Part shown: positions 18,574 to 28,121 of the stretch, in pieces
Position numbering within the stretch: position 1 is the first letter of the stretch
Layout: every line of letters begins with the position of its first letter
Assembly (NCBI RefSeq): GCF_028368975.1
Contig: NZ_JAQNDM010000002.1
Coordinates: forward strand, 4,768,425-4,832,424
DNA length: 64,000 nucleotides
Direction of reading: 5' to 3'
Source: Stigmatella ashevillena
Lineage (GTDB): Bacteria; Myxococcota; Myxococcia; Myxococcales; Myxococcaceae
Notes under the pieces: model-generated
Told to the model about the DNA's origin: nothing
The model's database searches: none
Seen by the model: only the letters and a program-made list of their open reading frames with translations
Program-made: the position numbers and the translations under genes

Positions 18574-19206
18574 CTACTGCCAGGAGAAGTCATACACACT
18601 GTCGAGCGGGCCCGTGGCCTGACCCTGGATCTGAAAGGTCCGGGCGCCCGCCTCCAGCAAGAGGCCTCGCAGGATGCCCTCGTGGTAGGCATGGGGCAGG
18701 AAGTCGTTCTTGATGACGAAGCGGCCCGTGCCCCCTCCCGTGGGCTCCTGGGTGCACGTCAGGGTCCGCTCCCCATAGCTCACCGCCGCGCGGTAGCTGG
18801 AGGGCAACTGGCTGAGGATGCGCTTCATGTTGCCCCCCGCGAGCAGCAACATCGTCTTGCCGGCCATGGACGACAGGAAGTCGCGCGAGGACTGCTCGCC
18901 AATCCACCGCAACGTCTGCTCGCAGCCTCCGAGCCGCGGCCCCACGTTCTCCACCACGGCCAGGCACAGCCGCAGGAAGCTGGCCACCGGATAGCTGAAG
19001 AAGTCCACGTGCTTGCGCTCTCCCGTGGCCTCTCGGCACCGGCGCGCCACATCGTCTCCGGCCATCCTCCGCACCGCCTCCAGCGTGCCGTTGAAGAACA
19101 TGCCCCGGGCCGTGTTCTCGGGTGTGGAGAGGGCGATGTTGTGCGCGAGGTGCCGCTCCGTGTTGAGTTCCATTCCAGTCCGCACGTCCTGAGCCTGAAC
19201 CACCAT
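18574..19206 (-). CDS. DUF2378 / TIGR02265 family protein
   Basis: The 210-residue protein belongs to the Myxococcus xanthus paralogous family (TIGR02265, DUF2378), which occurs in many copies in myxobacterial genomes. Supporting features are an N-terminal TPENTARGMFFNG segment, the central HVDFFSYPVASFLRL core and a C-terminal G-rich strand region. The biochemical role is unknown; members are soluble with no catalytic motif. It sits 34 bp downstream of the KAS III-like gene on the same strand and probably shares its transcript. Confidence 0.85.
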   Translation of the reverse strand: MVVQAQDVRTGMELNTERHLAHNIALSTPENTARGMFFNGTLEAVRRMAGDDVARRCREATGERKHVDFFSYPVASFLRLCLAVVENVGPRLGGCEQTLRWIGEQSSRDFLSSMAGKTMLLLAGGNMKRILSQLPSSYRAAVSYGERTLTCTQEPTGGGTGRFVIKNDFLPHAYHEGILRGLLLEAGARTFQIQGQATGPLDSVYDFSWQ

Positions 19207-19240
19207 GGGATACTGCCTCCGGCAACCCGCCCGCTCCCGA

Positions 19241-20353
19241 TTACAGACGTATCAGTTGCGCTCCGTAATGAACGTTGGCTCCCACCGCGGCCACCAGCAC
19301 CAGGTCACCACTGCCCAGGCGCACCCGGCCTGATTCCAGATCCTCGGCCAAGAGGATGAGCATCCCGGCCGCGGACGTGTTGCCGTAGCGGTCCACATTG
19401 AGAGCGACCGCGTCCCCAGGCAAGCCGTACTCCTGGATGAAGCGATCCATCAGCCGCTTGTTGGGCTGATGAAAGTAATAGCGCCGCACCTCCGCGCGCA
19501 ACTCCGGCCGCTGCGAGAGCACCCCCTCGATGCACTGGCCCATGTAGCGCGGATAGCTCGCGGCCACCTTGGGCCCATCCACCACGAAGGCCAGGTCCGC
19601 CGGGCGCGTCCGGCCCTGGTGGGGCATCCGCATCATCCCGCCCCCCCGGCGCAGCACCAGCGTGTCATGGGCATTGCCAGACATGCTCGCCAGAATGCCC
19701 GTCCCCTCCTCGCCATCCGCGCGCAGCACCACCGCGCCCGCCCCATCTCCAAAGACATACGCGGACAGGTAGGCATTGAGCAGCTTGCGTCCCGGCCCTG
19801 GGCTCACCGCGTCCGTATAGACGTCTGGGTTCAACTGGGGCGACAGGAGCGTGGAGGCCACCACCGCCACCGTCCGGAAGCGCCCCCCTTCCATCATCTT
19901 CCGCACCAGATCCATGACGTAGGGAGTGCCGCCGCACCCATCGTCCACCACCAGCGCAAAGGCATCCGTGCGGCACCCCAGGCGCTGGTGCAGCCCCATG
20001 GCGTCGTGGCTGAAGTTCAGCTCGTCCGGCGTGCAGGTGACGAGAAACAGCGCATCCAGCGCCTGTGCCTCCAGCCCCGCCTGCGCCAGCGCGCGGCGCA
20101 GCGCCACCTCGCACATGTCCGTGTTGGAGGCCGGGTAGACGGGCAGATCATCCTCGGGCGGAGGCACCGCCCGGCCCTCCTCGCTGAGCTCCCAGAGGTA
20201 GCGCCGCTCGACAATCCCTGTCTTCTCCAGAATGCGCTCGGCGGACCAGCCCGGAAACGCCTGGGCGATGCGCTCGTTGCTGATGATCCGGGACGGTACG
20301 AACGCCCCCGCCCCTGCGATGCGAACAGCCCCTGTGTTCGTTTCTCGCTTCAT
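19241..20353 (-). CDS. 3-oxoacyl-ACP synthase III-like condensing enzyme
   Basis: The 370-aa protein has the KAS III thiolase fold signatures: DDGCGGTPY with the nucleophile Cys140, HQPNKRL with His295 and GNTSAAG with Asn325, giving the usual Cys-His-Asn triad. These enzymes condense an acyl-CoA with malonyl-ACP in fatty-acid initiation or secondary metabolism. No fab or polyketide genes lie nearby, so a dedicated role, for example in a signal lipid or small metabolite, is possible but unproven. The ATG at 20353 is chosen over 20407 because a GGGAG site precedes it and a sigma54-type promoter (20384-20399) lies between the two candidates. DUF2378 and secreted-protein genes follow on the same strand. 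Confidence 0.88.
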   Translation of the reverse strand: MKRETNTGAVRIAGAGAFVPSRIISNERIAQAFPGWSAERILEKTGIVERRYLWELSEEGRAVPPPEDDLPVYPASNTDMCEVALRRALAQAGLEAQALDALFLVTCTPDELNFSHDAMGLHQRLGCRTDAFALVVDDGCGGTPYVMDLVRKMMEGGRFRTVAVVASTLLSPQLNPDVYTDAVSPGPGRKLLNAYLSAYVFGDGAGAVVLRADGEEGTGILASMSGNAHDTLVLRRGGGMMRMPHQGRTRPADLAFVVDGPKVAASYPRYMGQCIEGVLSQRPELRAEVRRYYFHQPNKRLMDRFIQEYGLPGDAVALNVDRYGNTSAAGMLILLAEDLESGRVRLGSGDLVLVAAVGANVHYGAQLIRL

Positions 20354-20366
20354 GGTCTGTGTCTCC

Positions 20367-20431
20367 CGCCAAGTACTTTGAACAGCAGGGACCGTGCCAT
20401 TCGCCAAGTACCTGAAACTCCAAGGACCGAG
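20367..20431. repeat. Imperfect 30-bp direct repeat upstream of the KAS III gene
   Basis: Copies start at 20367 and 20402 (period 35 bp); each opens with CGCCAAGTAC and closes around GGACCG, with 23 of 30 positions equal. The first copy overlaps the candidate sigma54 element. The repeats could be activator sites or a local duplication. Confidence 0.45.
20384..20399 (-). promoter_or_regulatory. Candidate sigma54 promoter of the KAS III operon
   Basis: On the minus strand the sequence reads TGGCAC-GGTCC-CTGCT: GG and GC with exact 10-bp spacing and one mismatch to TGGCAC-N5-TTGCW. Transcription would start near 20373, about 20 bases before the ATG at 20353. Sigma54 promoters are frequent in myxobacteria. 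Confidence 0.5.
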
Positions 20432-20668
20432 TGTCCGGGGAACTTCAATCCTGAATCCTCACTCTCCCTGATTTCCGGGTGGAGCCTTCTGGATCAAACC
20501 GGTTTTCCAGAGCGTTCAATTCTGGCACATGAAGCCTCAAGAATGAAACATCGCGGGGTATCCCCCGTGCGGTACTCATCCGGCAGAGCGCCCCCCTTAT
20601 GGGAACGCGACGGCGCTCCGCCGCGAGGCGCGCGAACGCGGCCAGGGCAGGCCAGGAGGGGAGGGACG

Positions 20669-21934
20669 GTGTCCGGGAAGGGGCAGGAAGACGGGGGGCT
20701 GCGGGCGCAGCGGGACTTGTGGGCGCACGCGGGCTGGCGCCGCTGGGTGCTGGCCTCGCTCTTCCCGCGGCTGGGCGGGGCGATGATGCCCTTCGCGCTG
20801 CTGCTGGTGGGCGAAGCGGCCCTGGGCTCATTCGCCTCGGGGGCGTGGATGACGAGCGCCTACGCGATGGGAGCGGCCGTGGCCTCGCCCTTCCGGGGGC
20901 GGCAGATGGACCGCAGCCCGCTGCCGGGCGCCCTGCGCACACCGCTGCTCTTGCAGGCCCTCCTCTGCGGGGCCATGGCCCTGGCCGGCGCCGTGCGGGC
21001 CCCCCTGTCCGTACTGCTGGTGATCTCCCTGTTACTGGGCGTGGTGCCCGCGGGCGTCGCGGGCGCCTACCGCGCGCTGCTGCCCTCGCTGCTGCCTCCG
21101 GCCCACATGGCGACGGCCTTCGCCATCGATGCGGTGCTCATCGAGGTGGCGTGGATCGGCGGGCCGCCCCTCGTGGGAGCCCTGGCCCTCGTGCACCCGG
21201 GGTTCTCCCTGGCGGCCATCGGCGCCGGGGCCCTGGTGACGCTGGGCGCCAACCGCTGGCTGCCCGCCCGCGAGCCCCCCGCCTCCTCCACCCTGCCCGG
21301 ACACCGGGTGTCGCTGCGGCCGCTGCTGCGGGGGATGCCCCTGCTCGTCTACGTGAGCGTGGTGGCCTGCGGCGTGAGCTGGGGCGCGGTGGACACGGCC
21401 CTGCCGCCCCGGCTGGTGGAGATGGGCTCGCGCGCGGAGCTGTGGGGTGGCCTCTCCGCCCTGCTGTCCGTCACGAGCGCGGTGGGGGGACTGATTCACG
21501 CAAGCCTCTTGCGGCCCGCTTCCGCCTCGCGAGCCCTCTGGAGGGCCTTGCTCTTCCAGGCGCTCTGGGGCGGACTGCTGCTGCCCACCGTGTGGATGGA
21601 CACTCCCTGGGGACTGGGGGCGTGGCTGGCGGCCGCGGGGCTCTTCCTCGCCCCGCTGGTGGGACTGCTCACCTATCTGCTTCAGCAGTCGCTGCCCGCG
21701 GACCGGCAAGCCGAGGGTTTCGCGCTGTATGGGGCCTGCTGGGCCCTCGGCATCGGCGCGGGCGGCGCGCTCACCGCCTTGTTCCTGCAACAGGCCGGCG
21801 CCCGGATGGCGCTGGCCCCCGCGGGGAGCATTCCCCTGCTTACCGTCTTGGCCGTGGCGCTGATGGCGCTCGTCCTGCCACGCCCTCCCTCTCCACCGCC
21901 GTCTCCTGCGCCGGGCGTCCCGCCAGGGCCCTGA
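20669..21934 (+). CDS. Major facilitator superfamily (MFS) permease
   Basis: The 421-aa protein has about 12 hydrophobic helices, with short basic loops (RGRQMDRS after helix 2, as in the MFS inter-helix motif) and a Pro-rich C-terminal tail. No substrate signature is visible; a drug or small-molecule exporter is most likely. The GTG start follows a strong GGAGGGGAGGG site by a few bases, and the first helix begins near residue 30. The open frame extends far upstream without coding character, so that part is rejected. It is divergent from the KAS III-like gene, which would suit export of that enzyme's product, though this is inference. Confidence 0.85.
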   Translation: MSGKGQEDGGLRAQRDLWAHAGWRRWVLASLFPRLGGAMMPFALLLVGEAALGSFASGAWMTSAYAMGAAVASPFRGRQMDRSPLPGALRTPLLLQALLCGAMALAGAVRAPLSVLLVISLLLGVVPAGVAGAYRALLPSLLPPAHMATAFAIDAVLIEVAWIGGPPLVGALALVHPGFSLAAIGAGALVTLGANRWLPAREPPASSTLPGHRVSLRPLLRGMPLLVYVSVVACGVSWGAVDTALPPRLVEMGSRAELWGGLSALLSVTSAVGGLIHASLLRPASASRALWRALLFQALWGGLLLPTVWMDTPWGLGAWLAAAGLFLAPLVGLLTYLLQQSLPADRQAEGFALYGACWALGIGAGGALTALFLQQAGARMALAPAGSIPLLTVLAVALMALVLPRPPSPPPSPAPGVPPGP

Positions 21935-21947
21935 GGCCTCCAGCGAT

Positions 21948-22142
21948 TCAGACGCGCGAGGCCGGCGTTCCGCCTTGGCTCAACAGCTCCTCGGCGATCT
22001 GCTCCACCGCCGTGGCCCGCGCGGACACCGCTTGCAGCCGCTGCCAAGCCTCCTGGCTTCCATCCAGCGCTTCACGGGCTCGAAGCAGTTCGAACTGGGT
22101 CACCATGAGCAATGTCGACAGCCGCAAAGACTCCAGTTGCAT
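21948..22142 (-). CDS. Small hypothetical helical protein (64 aa)
   Basis: The 64-residue protein is mostly amphipathic helix with many Leu, Glu and Gln residues and no signal peptide. The start is well supported by GGGGAGGAGG 3 bases upstream of the ATG at 22142. I know no family for it. It converges tail to tail with the MFS gene, 13 bp apart, and is divergent from the esterase gene. Confidence 0.6.
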   Translation of the reverse strand: MQLESLRLSTLLMVTQFELLRAREALDGSQEAWQRLQAVSARATAVEQIAEELLSQGGTPASRV

Positions 22143-22227
22143 CGCCTCCTCCCCTTGAGCGCGCTGAAACAATTTCTAGCACTCCCCCAGGCCCGAGGGA
22201 AGGGACATCCCCGTCAAATCTGCAATA

Positions 22228-22241
22228 CCTGTTAAAACAGG
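22228..22241. promoter_or_regulatory. Short palindrome between divergent small-protein and esterase genes
   Basis: CCTGTT-AA-AACAGG has perfect 6-bp arms. It lies between divergent starts at 22142 and 22344 and could be a repressor site. It is the only clear symmetry in this gap. Confidence 0.25.
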
Positions 22242-22343
22242 ACAGACACACTGCCCGCTGGCCGCACGGGGCGGGGCCATCTATCTTGTGTTCTTCCACC
22301 GCGCCCGGGCTCCCTCCCCCCCGGCCTGGCGGTGATCGGTGCC

Positions 22344-23117
22344 ATGGGCTACGTCCACATCCTTCGCGACTTCTCCTCTCCCCAGGAAGGCTTCACGCGC
22401 ACGGTGCGCATCTACACCCCCGAGGGCTACGACGCGCAGGGCGAGCACCTGTACCCGGTGCTCTACATGCACGATGGGCAGAACGTCTTCGCCCACCCGG
22501 AGTCCGCGCTGTTCGACACGTGGTGTGCCAACCACGCGCTGGAGTCGCTGGTGTACGGGGGGTATGTGGAGCCGTGGCTCATCGTCGCGGTGGACTCGGG
22601 CGCGGGCCGGATGCAGGAGTACTCGCCCTGGGGTGAGCCCCACCGCAACGGGCAGACGCGGGGCGAGCTGTACGGGCGCTTCCTGGTGGAGCAGCTCAAG
22701 CCCTACGTGGACCGCGTCTACCGCACGCGGCCTGGCCCGGAGTGGACGGGCACGGCGGGCTCCTCGCTGGGAGGGCTCATCTCGCTGTACCTCGGGTGGA
22801 AGTACCCGGAGGTGTTCGGGCGCATCGGCGCGTTCTCCCCTTCGGTGATGTGGAACCGGGGCCGACTCTTCGAGCAGTGGAATGCCCACCCGCGCCGCTG
22901 GACGCGCATCTACCTGGATGCGGGCAGCACCGAGAGCATCGTCCCGGGCGGCGAAGTGCTCGACTACGGCAACTCGGCGCTCCACTTCTACGAGCACCTC
23001 AAGCGGCTGGGCTACGCGGACCACGAGTTGGCGCTCGTGCTGGAGCCGGGCGGCGAGCACCACGAGAGCGCTTGGCAACGGCGGCTGCCCGCCGCGCTGC
23101 ACTGGCTCTTGAGCTGA
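22344..23117 (+). CDS. Alpha/beta-hydrolase esterase (PF00756, enterochelin esterase/esterase D-like)
   Basis: The 257-aa cytoplasmic protein shows the putative-esterase pattern: YPVLYMHDGQNVF, a WLIVAVD strand, the nucleophile elbow GSSLGG (Ser near residue 139), a D-containing strand (IYLDAGS) and a late HHESAW supplying the His. Members cleave carboxylic esters such as S-formylglutathione, siderophore esters or acyl sugars; the substrate here is unknown. The ATG at 22344 is preferred; a GTG 12 bases upstream is possible and neither has a strong ribosome site. It converges with the ATP-grasp gene with only 3 bp between stops. Confidence 0.85.
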   Translation: MGYVHILRDFSSPQEGFTRTVRIYTPEGYDAQGEHLYPVLYMHDGQNVFAHPESALFDTWCANHALESLVYGGYVEPWLIVAVDSGAGRMQEYSPWGEPHRNGQTRGELYGRFLVEQLKPYVDRVYRTRPGPEWTGTAGSSLGGLISLYLGWKYPEVFGRIGAFSPSVMWNRGRLFEQWNAHPRRWTRIYLDAGSTESIVPGGEVLDYGNSALHFYEHLKRLGYADHELALVLEPGGEHHESAWQRRLPAALHWLLS

Positions 23118-23120
23118 GGC

Positions 23121-24287
23121 TCAGGCCGGGGTCTGGATGAAGCGGATGTCCTCGCGCAGCGCCTCGAGATCCACGTGGCGCGTGAGGTACATCTCGCTGC
23201 CCATGGCGGCGTGGTAAACGGAGGGCAGCGCCGGGTTGTGGAGCACCAGCGAGGGCCCGAGCCGCTTCACCACCTCGTCGTGGGAGTGGCGGTACGCGCG
23301 GCCCGCCCGCCGGGCGATGTGGCTCACGTGGAACTTCGGGGTGTAGCGGAAGTCCCCCACCGGATCTCCCGTGACGATGCGTGCCCAGAGCCGGTACACG
23401 TCAATCTCACAGGCGTAGTTCATCATGTCCGTCATGAAACCGCCGGGAGGCCTCAGGTTGGCCTCCAGCGCGATGAAGCGGCCGTCCGGCAACCGGAAGA
23501 ACTCCAGGTGGAACCAGCGTCCGCGCAGGCCGAGCGCGGCCACCGCCTTGCGGCCCAGCCCGTCGAGCGCGGGCGGAATCTCCTTGAGGCTCCAGAAGGA
23601 GATGTCGCGCTTCTCCGTCACCACCTCCATCACCCCGTCGCTGTACTCGTGGCTCAGGGAGAAGAGGATGCGGCCCTCGTGGTCCACCAAGCCGTCGTAG
23701 GTGACGATGGTGCCTTTGACGAACGCCTGCGCCACATAGGCCGTGGGCAGGGGAATGGAGAGCGCCTGCTCCACCTCGGCATCGCTGCTGACCTTGAAGG
23801 TGTGGGCCGCCCCCACGCCCACGTCGGGCTTGAGCACCAGCGGGTAGCCCACGCGCTGGGCCAGCGCCTTTACCTGGGCCGCGTCCTTCACGAGCTCCAG
23901 CTCCGGGTGGGGCACGCCCGCCTGCCGGAAGACCTCGGCCATGCCGGACTTGGTGCGCAGGCGCTGGATGTCCGAGGGCAGCAGGCCCGGCACCTGGAAG
24001 TCCTCGCGCAGCCGGGCCTCCACCTCCAGCCAGGACTCGTTGAGCGACTCGATGCGGTGCATGCGCCCGTGGCGCCACGTCAGGTAGCCGGTGGCGCGCA
24101 GCAGGGCGTCATAATTGTGCAGGCTGGGGGTGAAGAAGTACTCGCGGATGGACTCGCGCAGCTCCTGGCGGAGCGCATCGAAGGGCGCGTCTCCCACCGC
24201 CACGACGTTGACCCCCCGCTCGCGAAGGGCCGTGATGAAGTGGAAGTACTGGGGCGGGAAGTGGGGCGAGATGAAGACGAAGTTCAT
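23121..24287 (-). CDS. ATP-grasp domain ligase
   Basis: The 388-aa protein has an N-terminal Rossmann-like region (NFVFISPHFPP, VVAVGDAP) and an ATP-grasp core with LVLKPDVGVGA for nucleotide binding, plus the metal-binding EANLRPPGG. It resembles carboxylate-amine/thiol ligases of the biotin carboxylase-like type, which make acyl-phosphate intermediates to form amide bonds, but the substrates cannot be told. The start at 24287 follows the family N-terminus; the frame is open 84 bases upstream without coding character. It lies 129 bp downstream of ettA with a strong hairpin between, so it is probably a separate transcript. Confidence 0.85.
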   Translation of the reverse strand: MNFVFISPHFPPQYFHFITALRERGVNVVAVGDAPFDALRQELRESIREYFFTPSLHNYDALLRATGYLTWRHGRMHRIESLNESWLEVEARLREDFQVPGLLPSDIQRLRTKSGMAEVFRQAGVPHPELELVKDAAQVKALAQRVGYPLVLKPDVGVGAAHTFKVSSDAEVEQALSIPLPTAYVAQAFVKGTIVTYDGLVDHEGRILFSLSHEYSDGVMEVVTEKRDISFWSLKEIPPALDGLGRKAVAALGLRGRWFHLEFFRLPDGRFIALEANLRPPGGFMTDMMNYACEIDVYRLWARIVTGDPVGDFRYTPKFHVSHIARRAGRAYRHSHDEVVKRLGPSLVLHNPALPSVYHAAMGSEMYLTRHVDLEALREDIRFIQTPA

Positions 24288-24350
24288 GGCTGCCAGGGAG
24301 GCGACTCCCGGAGCCACCGACCATAGCGCGGGATGGGATGCTTCCCACTT

Positions 24351-24373
24351 CCTTGCGCAAGGTGTGCGCAAGG
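24351..24373 (-). terminator. Hairpin after ettA
   Basis: Perfect 9-bp arms CCTTGCGCA / TGCGCAAGG surround a 5-nt loop, 44 bases beyond the ettA stop on the minus strand. No U-tract follows. It is a likely transcript-end structure separating ettA from the ATP-grasp gene. Confidence 0.5.
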
Positions 24374-24416
24374 GTAGGACTCCTGCCCGCCCCCGGGGCT
24401 CCGGACGGACGGGGGG

Positions 24417-26096
24417 TCAGCTCTTGGTGAGCGGCCGGTAGCGGATGCGGTGCGGCTCCAGTGCCTCGGGGCCCAGGCGCTTCTTCTTGTCCGCCTCGTA
24501 GTCCTCGAAGTTGCCCTCGAAGAAGAACGCCTTGCTGTCTCCCTCGAACGCCAGGATGTGCGTGGCGATGCGGTCCAGGAACCAGCGGTCGTGGCTGATC
24601 ACCACCGCGCACCCGGCGAAGCTCAAGAGCGCGTCCTCCAAGCTGCGCAGCGTCTCCACGTCCAGGTCGTTCGTCGGCTCGTCCAAGAGCAGCAGGTTGC
24701 CGCCGCTCTTGAGCATCTTCGCCAGGTGTACCCGGTTGCGCTCGCCGCCCGACAGATCCTTCACCCGCTTCTGCTGGTCCTGCCCCTTGAAGGCAAACCC
24801 CGCCAGGTACGCGCGGCTCGGAATCTGCCCCGCCCGTCCCAGGTCGATGTGGTCCAACCCGCCGCTCACCTCGTCGAACACCGACTTGTCGCCCGCCAGC
24901 GCGTCGCGGCTCTGGTCCACGTAGGCCAGCTTCACCGTCTCGCCCACGCGCAGCTCGCCCGAGTCGGGCTTCTCCACGCCGGTGATCATCCGGAACAGCG
25001 TCGTCTTGCCCGCGCCGTTGGGGCCAATGACGCCGACGATGCCACCGGGTGGCAGCTTGAAGTTCAGGTCCTCGATGAGCAGCCGGTCCCCGAACGACTT
25101 GCGCAGCCCCTTGGCCTCCACCACCAGCCCGCCCAGCCGCGGCCCGGGCGGAATCGTGACTTCCCCCGTCGGCTCGCGCTTCTCCTGCGTCTGGTTGAGC
25201 AGGTCCTCGTACGCGGCGATGCGCGCCTTGCTCTTGGCCTGGCGCGCCTTGGGGCTCGCGCGCACCCACTCCAGCTCGCGCTTGAGCGTCTTCTGCCGGT
25301 GGCTCTCGGACTTCTCCTCCAGCTCCAGCCGCTTCTGCTTCTGCTCCAGCCACGAGGAGTAGTTGCCCTTCCAGGGCACGCCCTCGCCACGGTCCAGCTC
25401 GAGGATCCACTCCGCCGCGTTGTCCAGGAAGTACCGGTCGTGGGTGATGCAGACGATGGTGCCCGTGTACTGCTTGAGCGCCTGCTCCAGCCACGCGACG
25501 CTCTCGGCATCCAGGTGGTTGGTGGGCTCGTCCAAGAGCAGCAGGTCCGGCTTCTCCAGGAGGATGCGGCACAGCGCCACGCGGCGCTTCTCACCGCCGG
25601 ACAGCTTCGTCACGTCCGCGTCCCCGGGGGGCAGCCGCAGCGCGTCCATCGCCATCTCGATGGTCCGGTCCAGCTCCCAGCCGTTCGCCGCGTCGATGGC
25701 GTCCTGGAGCTTGCCTTGCTCGGCCAGGAGCTTCTCCATCTCCGCGTCGCTCAGGGGCTCGGAGAACTTCGCCGACACCTCGTTGAAGCGGTCCATCAGG
25801 CCGCGGATCTGCTTGAGCCCCAGCTCCACGTTGCCCTTCACGTCCAGGGTGGTGTCGAGCTGCGGCTCCTGCGGCAGATAGCCCACCCGGGCGCCCGGGT
25901 CCGGCTTGGCCACACCGAAGAACTCCGTGTCCACCCCAGCCATGATGCGCAGGAGCGTGGACTTACCGGAGCCGTTGGGGCCGATGACGCCAATCTTCGC
26001 GCCCGGGAAGAAGGACAGGTAGATGCCCTTGAGGATCTCCTTCCCGCCCTTGACCTTGCGCAGGTCCTGCATGGTGAAGATGAAGTTCTGGGCCAT
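24417..26096 (-). CDS. ettA: Energy-dependent translational throttle protein EttA (ABC-F ATPase)
   Basis: The 559-aa soluble protein has two ABC domains: Walker [10 protein letters not shown] and GPNGAGKTT, signatures LSGGEKRR and LSGGERNR, and Walker [13 protein letters not shown] and [12 protein letters not shown]. They are joined by a charged linker with [20 protein letters not shown], typical of EttA. Length is close to E. coli EttA (555 aa). EttA binds the ribosomal E site and gates the first elongation steps according to ATP/ADP. The start at 26096 (MAQNFIFTM) matches the family; the upstream extension is non-coding. A GGAGG lies about 13 bases upstream. It is divergent from the ABC exporter genes. 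Confidence 0.95.
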   Translation of the reverse strand: MAQNFIFTMQDLRKVKGGKEILKGIYLSFFPGAKIGVIGPNGSGKSTLLRIMAGVDTEFFGVAKPDPGARVGYLPQEPQLDTTLDVKGNVELGLKQIRGLMDRFNEVSAKFSEPLSDAEMEKLLAEQGKLQDAIDAANGWELDRTIEMAMDALRLPPGDADVTKLSGGEKRRVALCRILLEKPDLLLLDEPTNHLDAESVAWLEQALKQYTGTIVCITHDRYFLDNAAEWILELDRGEGVPWKGNYSSWLEQKQKRLELEEKSESHRQKTLKRELEWVRASPKARQAKSKARIAAYEDLLNQTQEKREPTGEVTIPPGPRLGGLVVEAKGLRKSFGDRLLIEDLNFKLPPGGIVGVIGPNGAGKTTLFRMITGVEKPDSGELRVGETVKLAYVDQSRDALAGDKSVFDEVSGGLDHIDLGRAGQIPSRAYLAGFAFKGQDQQKRVKDLSGGERNRVHLAKMLKSGGNLLLLDEPTNDLDVETLRSLEDALLSFAGCAVVISHDRWFLDRIATHILAFEGDSKAFFFEGNFEDYEADKKKRLGPEALEPHRIRYRPLTKS

Positions 26097-26277
26097 CGCG
26101 GCTCTGATGCCTCCGGCAAAGGAATGTCGTAGAAGCACGCGGATACTAAGGTGGGGTCCGCCGCGCAAGGAACTCCGCTGCCCGGGGCCTTCCCCCAGCG
26201 GCCACTTGTCCACATTCCAAGCTCTCCACGGCGTCCCTGGGCACCCCGCCCGGGAAGTGCTAGAGCCCCGCCTTGCC

Positions 26278-27210
26278 ATGTCCTCGCCCGTTCTCGACCT
26301 CCAGGGGCTCACCAAGACGTATGGGTCGTTCACCGCCCTCTCCGACGTGAGCCTCGCCATCCGCCCGGGCGAGATCTTCGCCCTGCTGGGCCCCAACGGC
26401 GCCGGGAAGACGACGCTCATTGGCTCCGTGTGCGGGCTGGTGAAGAAGACGCGGGGCCGCATCCTCCTGTTCGGCAAGGACCTCGACCAGGACCCCGTGA
26501 GCCCGCGCTACGACGTGGGCCTGGTCCCCCAGGAGATCAACTTCGACCCGTTCTTCTCCGTGGCCGAGTCGCTCCACATCCAGATGGGCTTCTACGGCCG
26601 CCCCCGGGACGAGGCCCGCGTGGACGAAGTGCTCACCGCGCTCAACCTCCAGGCCAAGAAGGATGCCCTCACGCGCGCCCTGTCCGGCGGCATGAAGCGC
26701 AGGCTCCTCATCGCCAAGGCGCTGGTGCACCGGCCCAAGCTCGTCTTCCTGGACGAGCCCACCGCCGGGGTGGACGTGGAGCTGCGCCGCGACCTGTGGA
26801 CGTACGTGCGCAAGCTGGCCTCCGAGGGCACCACCATCGTCCTGACCACCCACTACCTGGAAGAGGCCGAGGAGCTGGCCGACCGGGTGGGCGTCATCAA
26901 CGAGGGGCGCCTGCTGCTGGTGGAGGACAAGGCGTCGGTGCTGCGCCGCTTCGGCGAGAAGCGCCTGGTGGTCACCTTCGAGCAGCCCGTGGGGGAGATG
27001 CCTGAGCCCGGCCGCCGCTTCAACGCCGTGCTCTCCGAGGACCGGCGCACCCTCACCTACGTGGAGCGCGAGGGCAACGCCCCCGCCGGCGCGCTGCTGA
27101 CGTCCTTGTATGGCCAGGGCCTGCCCATCTCCGATGTGGAGACCCGCCGCTCCCGGATGGAAGACGTGCTCATCGAAATCCTCCGGGGCCGTCCCCAGAA
27201 GTCCGCCTGA
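26278..27210 (+). CDS. ABC transporter ATP-binding protein (YadG-like)
   Basis: The 310-aa protein contains Walker [10 protein letters not shown], a Q-loop in VGLVPQE, the signature LSGGMKRR, Walker [13 protein letters not shown] and a switch His in TTHYLEE. About 80 residues follow the ABC core, as in YadG/DrrA-type exporters. With the permease that follows it should form an ABC-2 exporter for lipid, polysaccharide or drug. The ATG at 26278 was chosen at the family N-terminus; the ribosome site is weak. It is separated by 32 bp from the permease gene. Confidence 0.92.
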   Translation: MSSPVLDLQGLTKTYGSFTALSDVSLAIRPGEIFALLGPNGAGKTTLIGSVCGLVKKTRGRILLFGKDLDQDPVSPRYDVGLVPQEINFDPFFSVAESLHIQMGFYGRPRDEARVDEVLTALNLQAKKDALTRALSGGMKRRLLIAKALVHRPKLVFLDEPTAGVDVELRRDLWTYVRKLASEGTTIVLTTHYLEEAEELADRVGVINEGRLLLVEDKASVLRRFGEKRLVVTFEQPVGEMPEPGRRFNAVLSEDRRTLTYVEREGNAPAGALLTSLYGQGLPISDVETRRSRMEDVLIEILRGRPQKSA

Positions 27211-27242
27211 GTTCCTCTCCTTCCCCGCCCTGCCCCGACACC

Positions 27243-28004
27243 ATGAACACCCTTGGGATGAAGACGCTGTTCGCGAAGGAGGTCCGCCGCTTCATGCGCG
27301 TGCCGGGCCAGACCGTCCTCTCGCCCCTCATCAGCACCACGCTGTACTTCATCGTCTTCGGCTACTCGCTGTCCAACCGCGTCCACGAGGTGGAGGGGAT
27401 GCCCTACCTGCCCTTCATCGTGCCCGGGCTCGTCTTCCTGGGCATCGCCAACAACGCGTTCCTCAACTCCAGCTCCTCGCTGTTCATCACCAAGATTCAG
27501 GGCACGGTGGTGGACCTGCTGGTGGCGCCCCTGGGGCCTGGGGAGCTGATGGCCGGCTTCATTGGCGGCGCCATCGTGCGCGGCCTCGTGGTGGGCGGGC
27601 TCACCTGGGCCGTGGCCGCGCTCTTCACCGGCTTCAGCCTCGAGCACGCCCTGGTGGCCGTCTACTTCCTCTTCATCTCCTCTTATGTCTTCAGCGTGCT
27701 GGGGCTGCTGGCGGCGGTGTGGGCCGAGAAGTTCGAGCAGATCAACTTCTTCCCCACCTTCGTGATGATGCCGCTGACGTTCCTGGGCGGCGTCTTCTAC
27801 TCGGTGCGCGAGCTGCCCTCACCCTGGGACCGCGTCAGCCTCTTCAACCCCATGGTCTACATGGTGGAGGGGCTGCGCTACGGCATGCTGGGGCGGAGCA
27901 TCTTCTCGCCCGCCCTGGGAGGCGCCATCCTCCTGGTGCTGGCCGGCGTGGCCACGGCCCTGGCCTACGGCGCCCTGCGCTCTGGCTATAAGATGAAGGC
28001 CTGA
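27243..28004 (+). CDS. ABC-2 type permease (YadH-like)
   Basis: The 253-aa protein has six hydrophobic helices and the ABC-2 layout, including FIVPGL, a long amphipathic helix around KIQGTVVDLLVAPL and FLGGVFYS before the last helices. Overall resemblance to E. coli YadH is strong. It should pair with the preceding ATPase. The substrate is unknown. A 117-bp gap separates it from the kinase gene downstream on the same strand. Confidence 0.9.
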   Translation: MNTLGMKTLFAKEVRRFMRVPGQTVLSPLISTTLYFIVFGYSLSNRVHEVEGMPYLPFIVPGLVFLGIANNAFLNSSSSLFITKIQGTVVDLLVAPLGPGELMAGFIGGAIVRGLVVGGLTWAVAALFTGFSLEHALVAVYFLFISSYVFSVLGLLAAVWAEKFEQINFFPTFVMMPLTFLGGVFYSVRELPSPWDRVSLFNPMVYMVEGLRYGMLGRSIFSPALGGAILLVLAGVATALAYGALRSGYKMKA

Positions 28005-28121
28005 GTCCGGGTTCGTTGACGCACACCGGTAATCCCACTTTGTCCGCTTCCTGGCTCGGAGAGCAGGCTGGCAAGCAGTGCGTTCGCCGGGAAACGGTGG
28101 CCGGGGTATCCTGCGCCCGCA

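Larger units (their letters stand above)
20354..20668. other. Divergent intergenic region (KAS III / MFS)
   Basis: This 315-bp gap separates two divergent genes. It contains the direct repeats and sigma54-like element described separately on the KAS III side. On the MFS side I see no convincing promoter hexamers; only the ribosome site (GGAGGGGAGGG) just before the MFS start is clear. Confidence 0.6.

Noticed and set aside
20599-22158. Long alternative frame over the MFS gene
   Set aside because: It lacks the hydrophobic helix pattern and has Arg/Gly/Ala-rich composition. The MFS frame has a good ribosome site and 12 helices.
28005-28121. TTGACG-like -35 element upstream of the PEGA kinase
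   Set aside because: No credible -10 hexamer at the right distance; the kinase may be transcribed from the ABC genes upstream.
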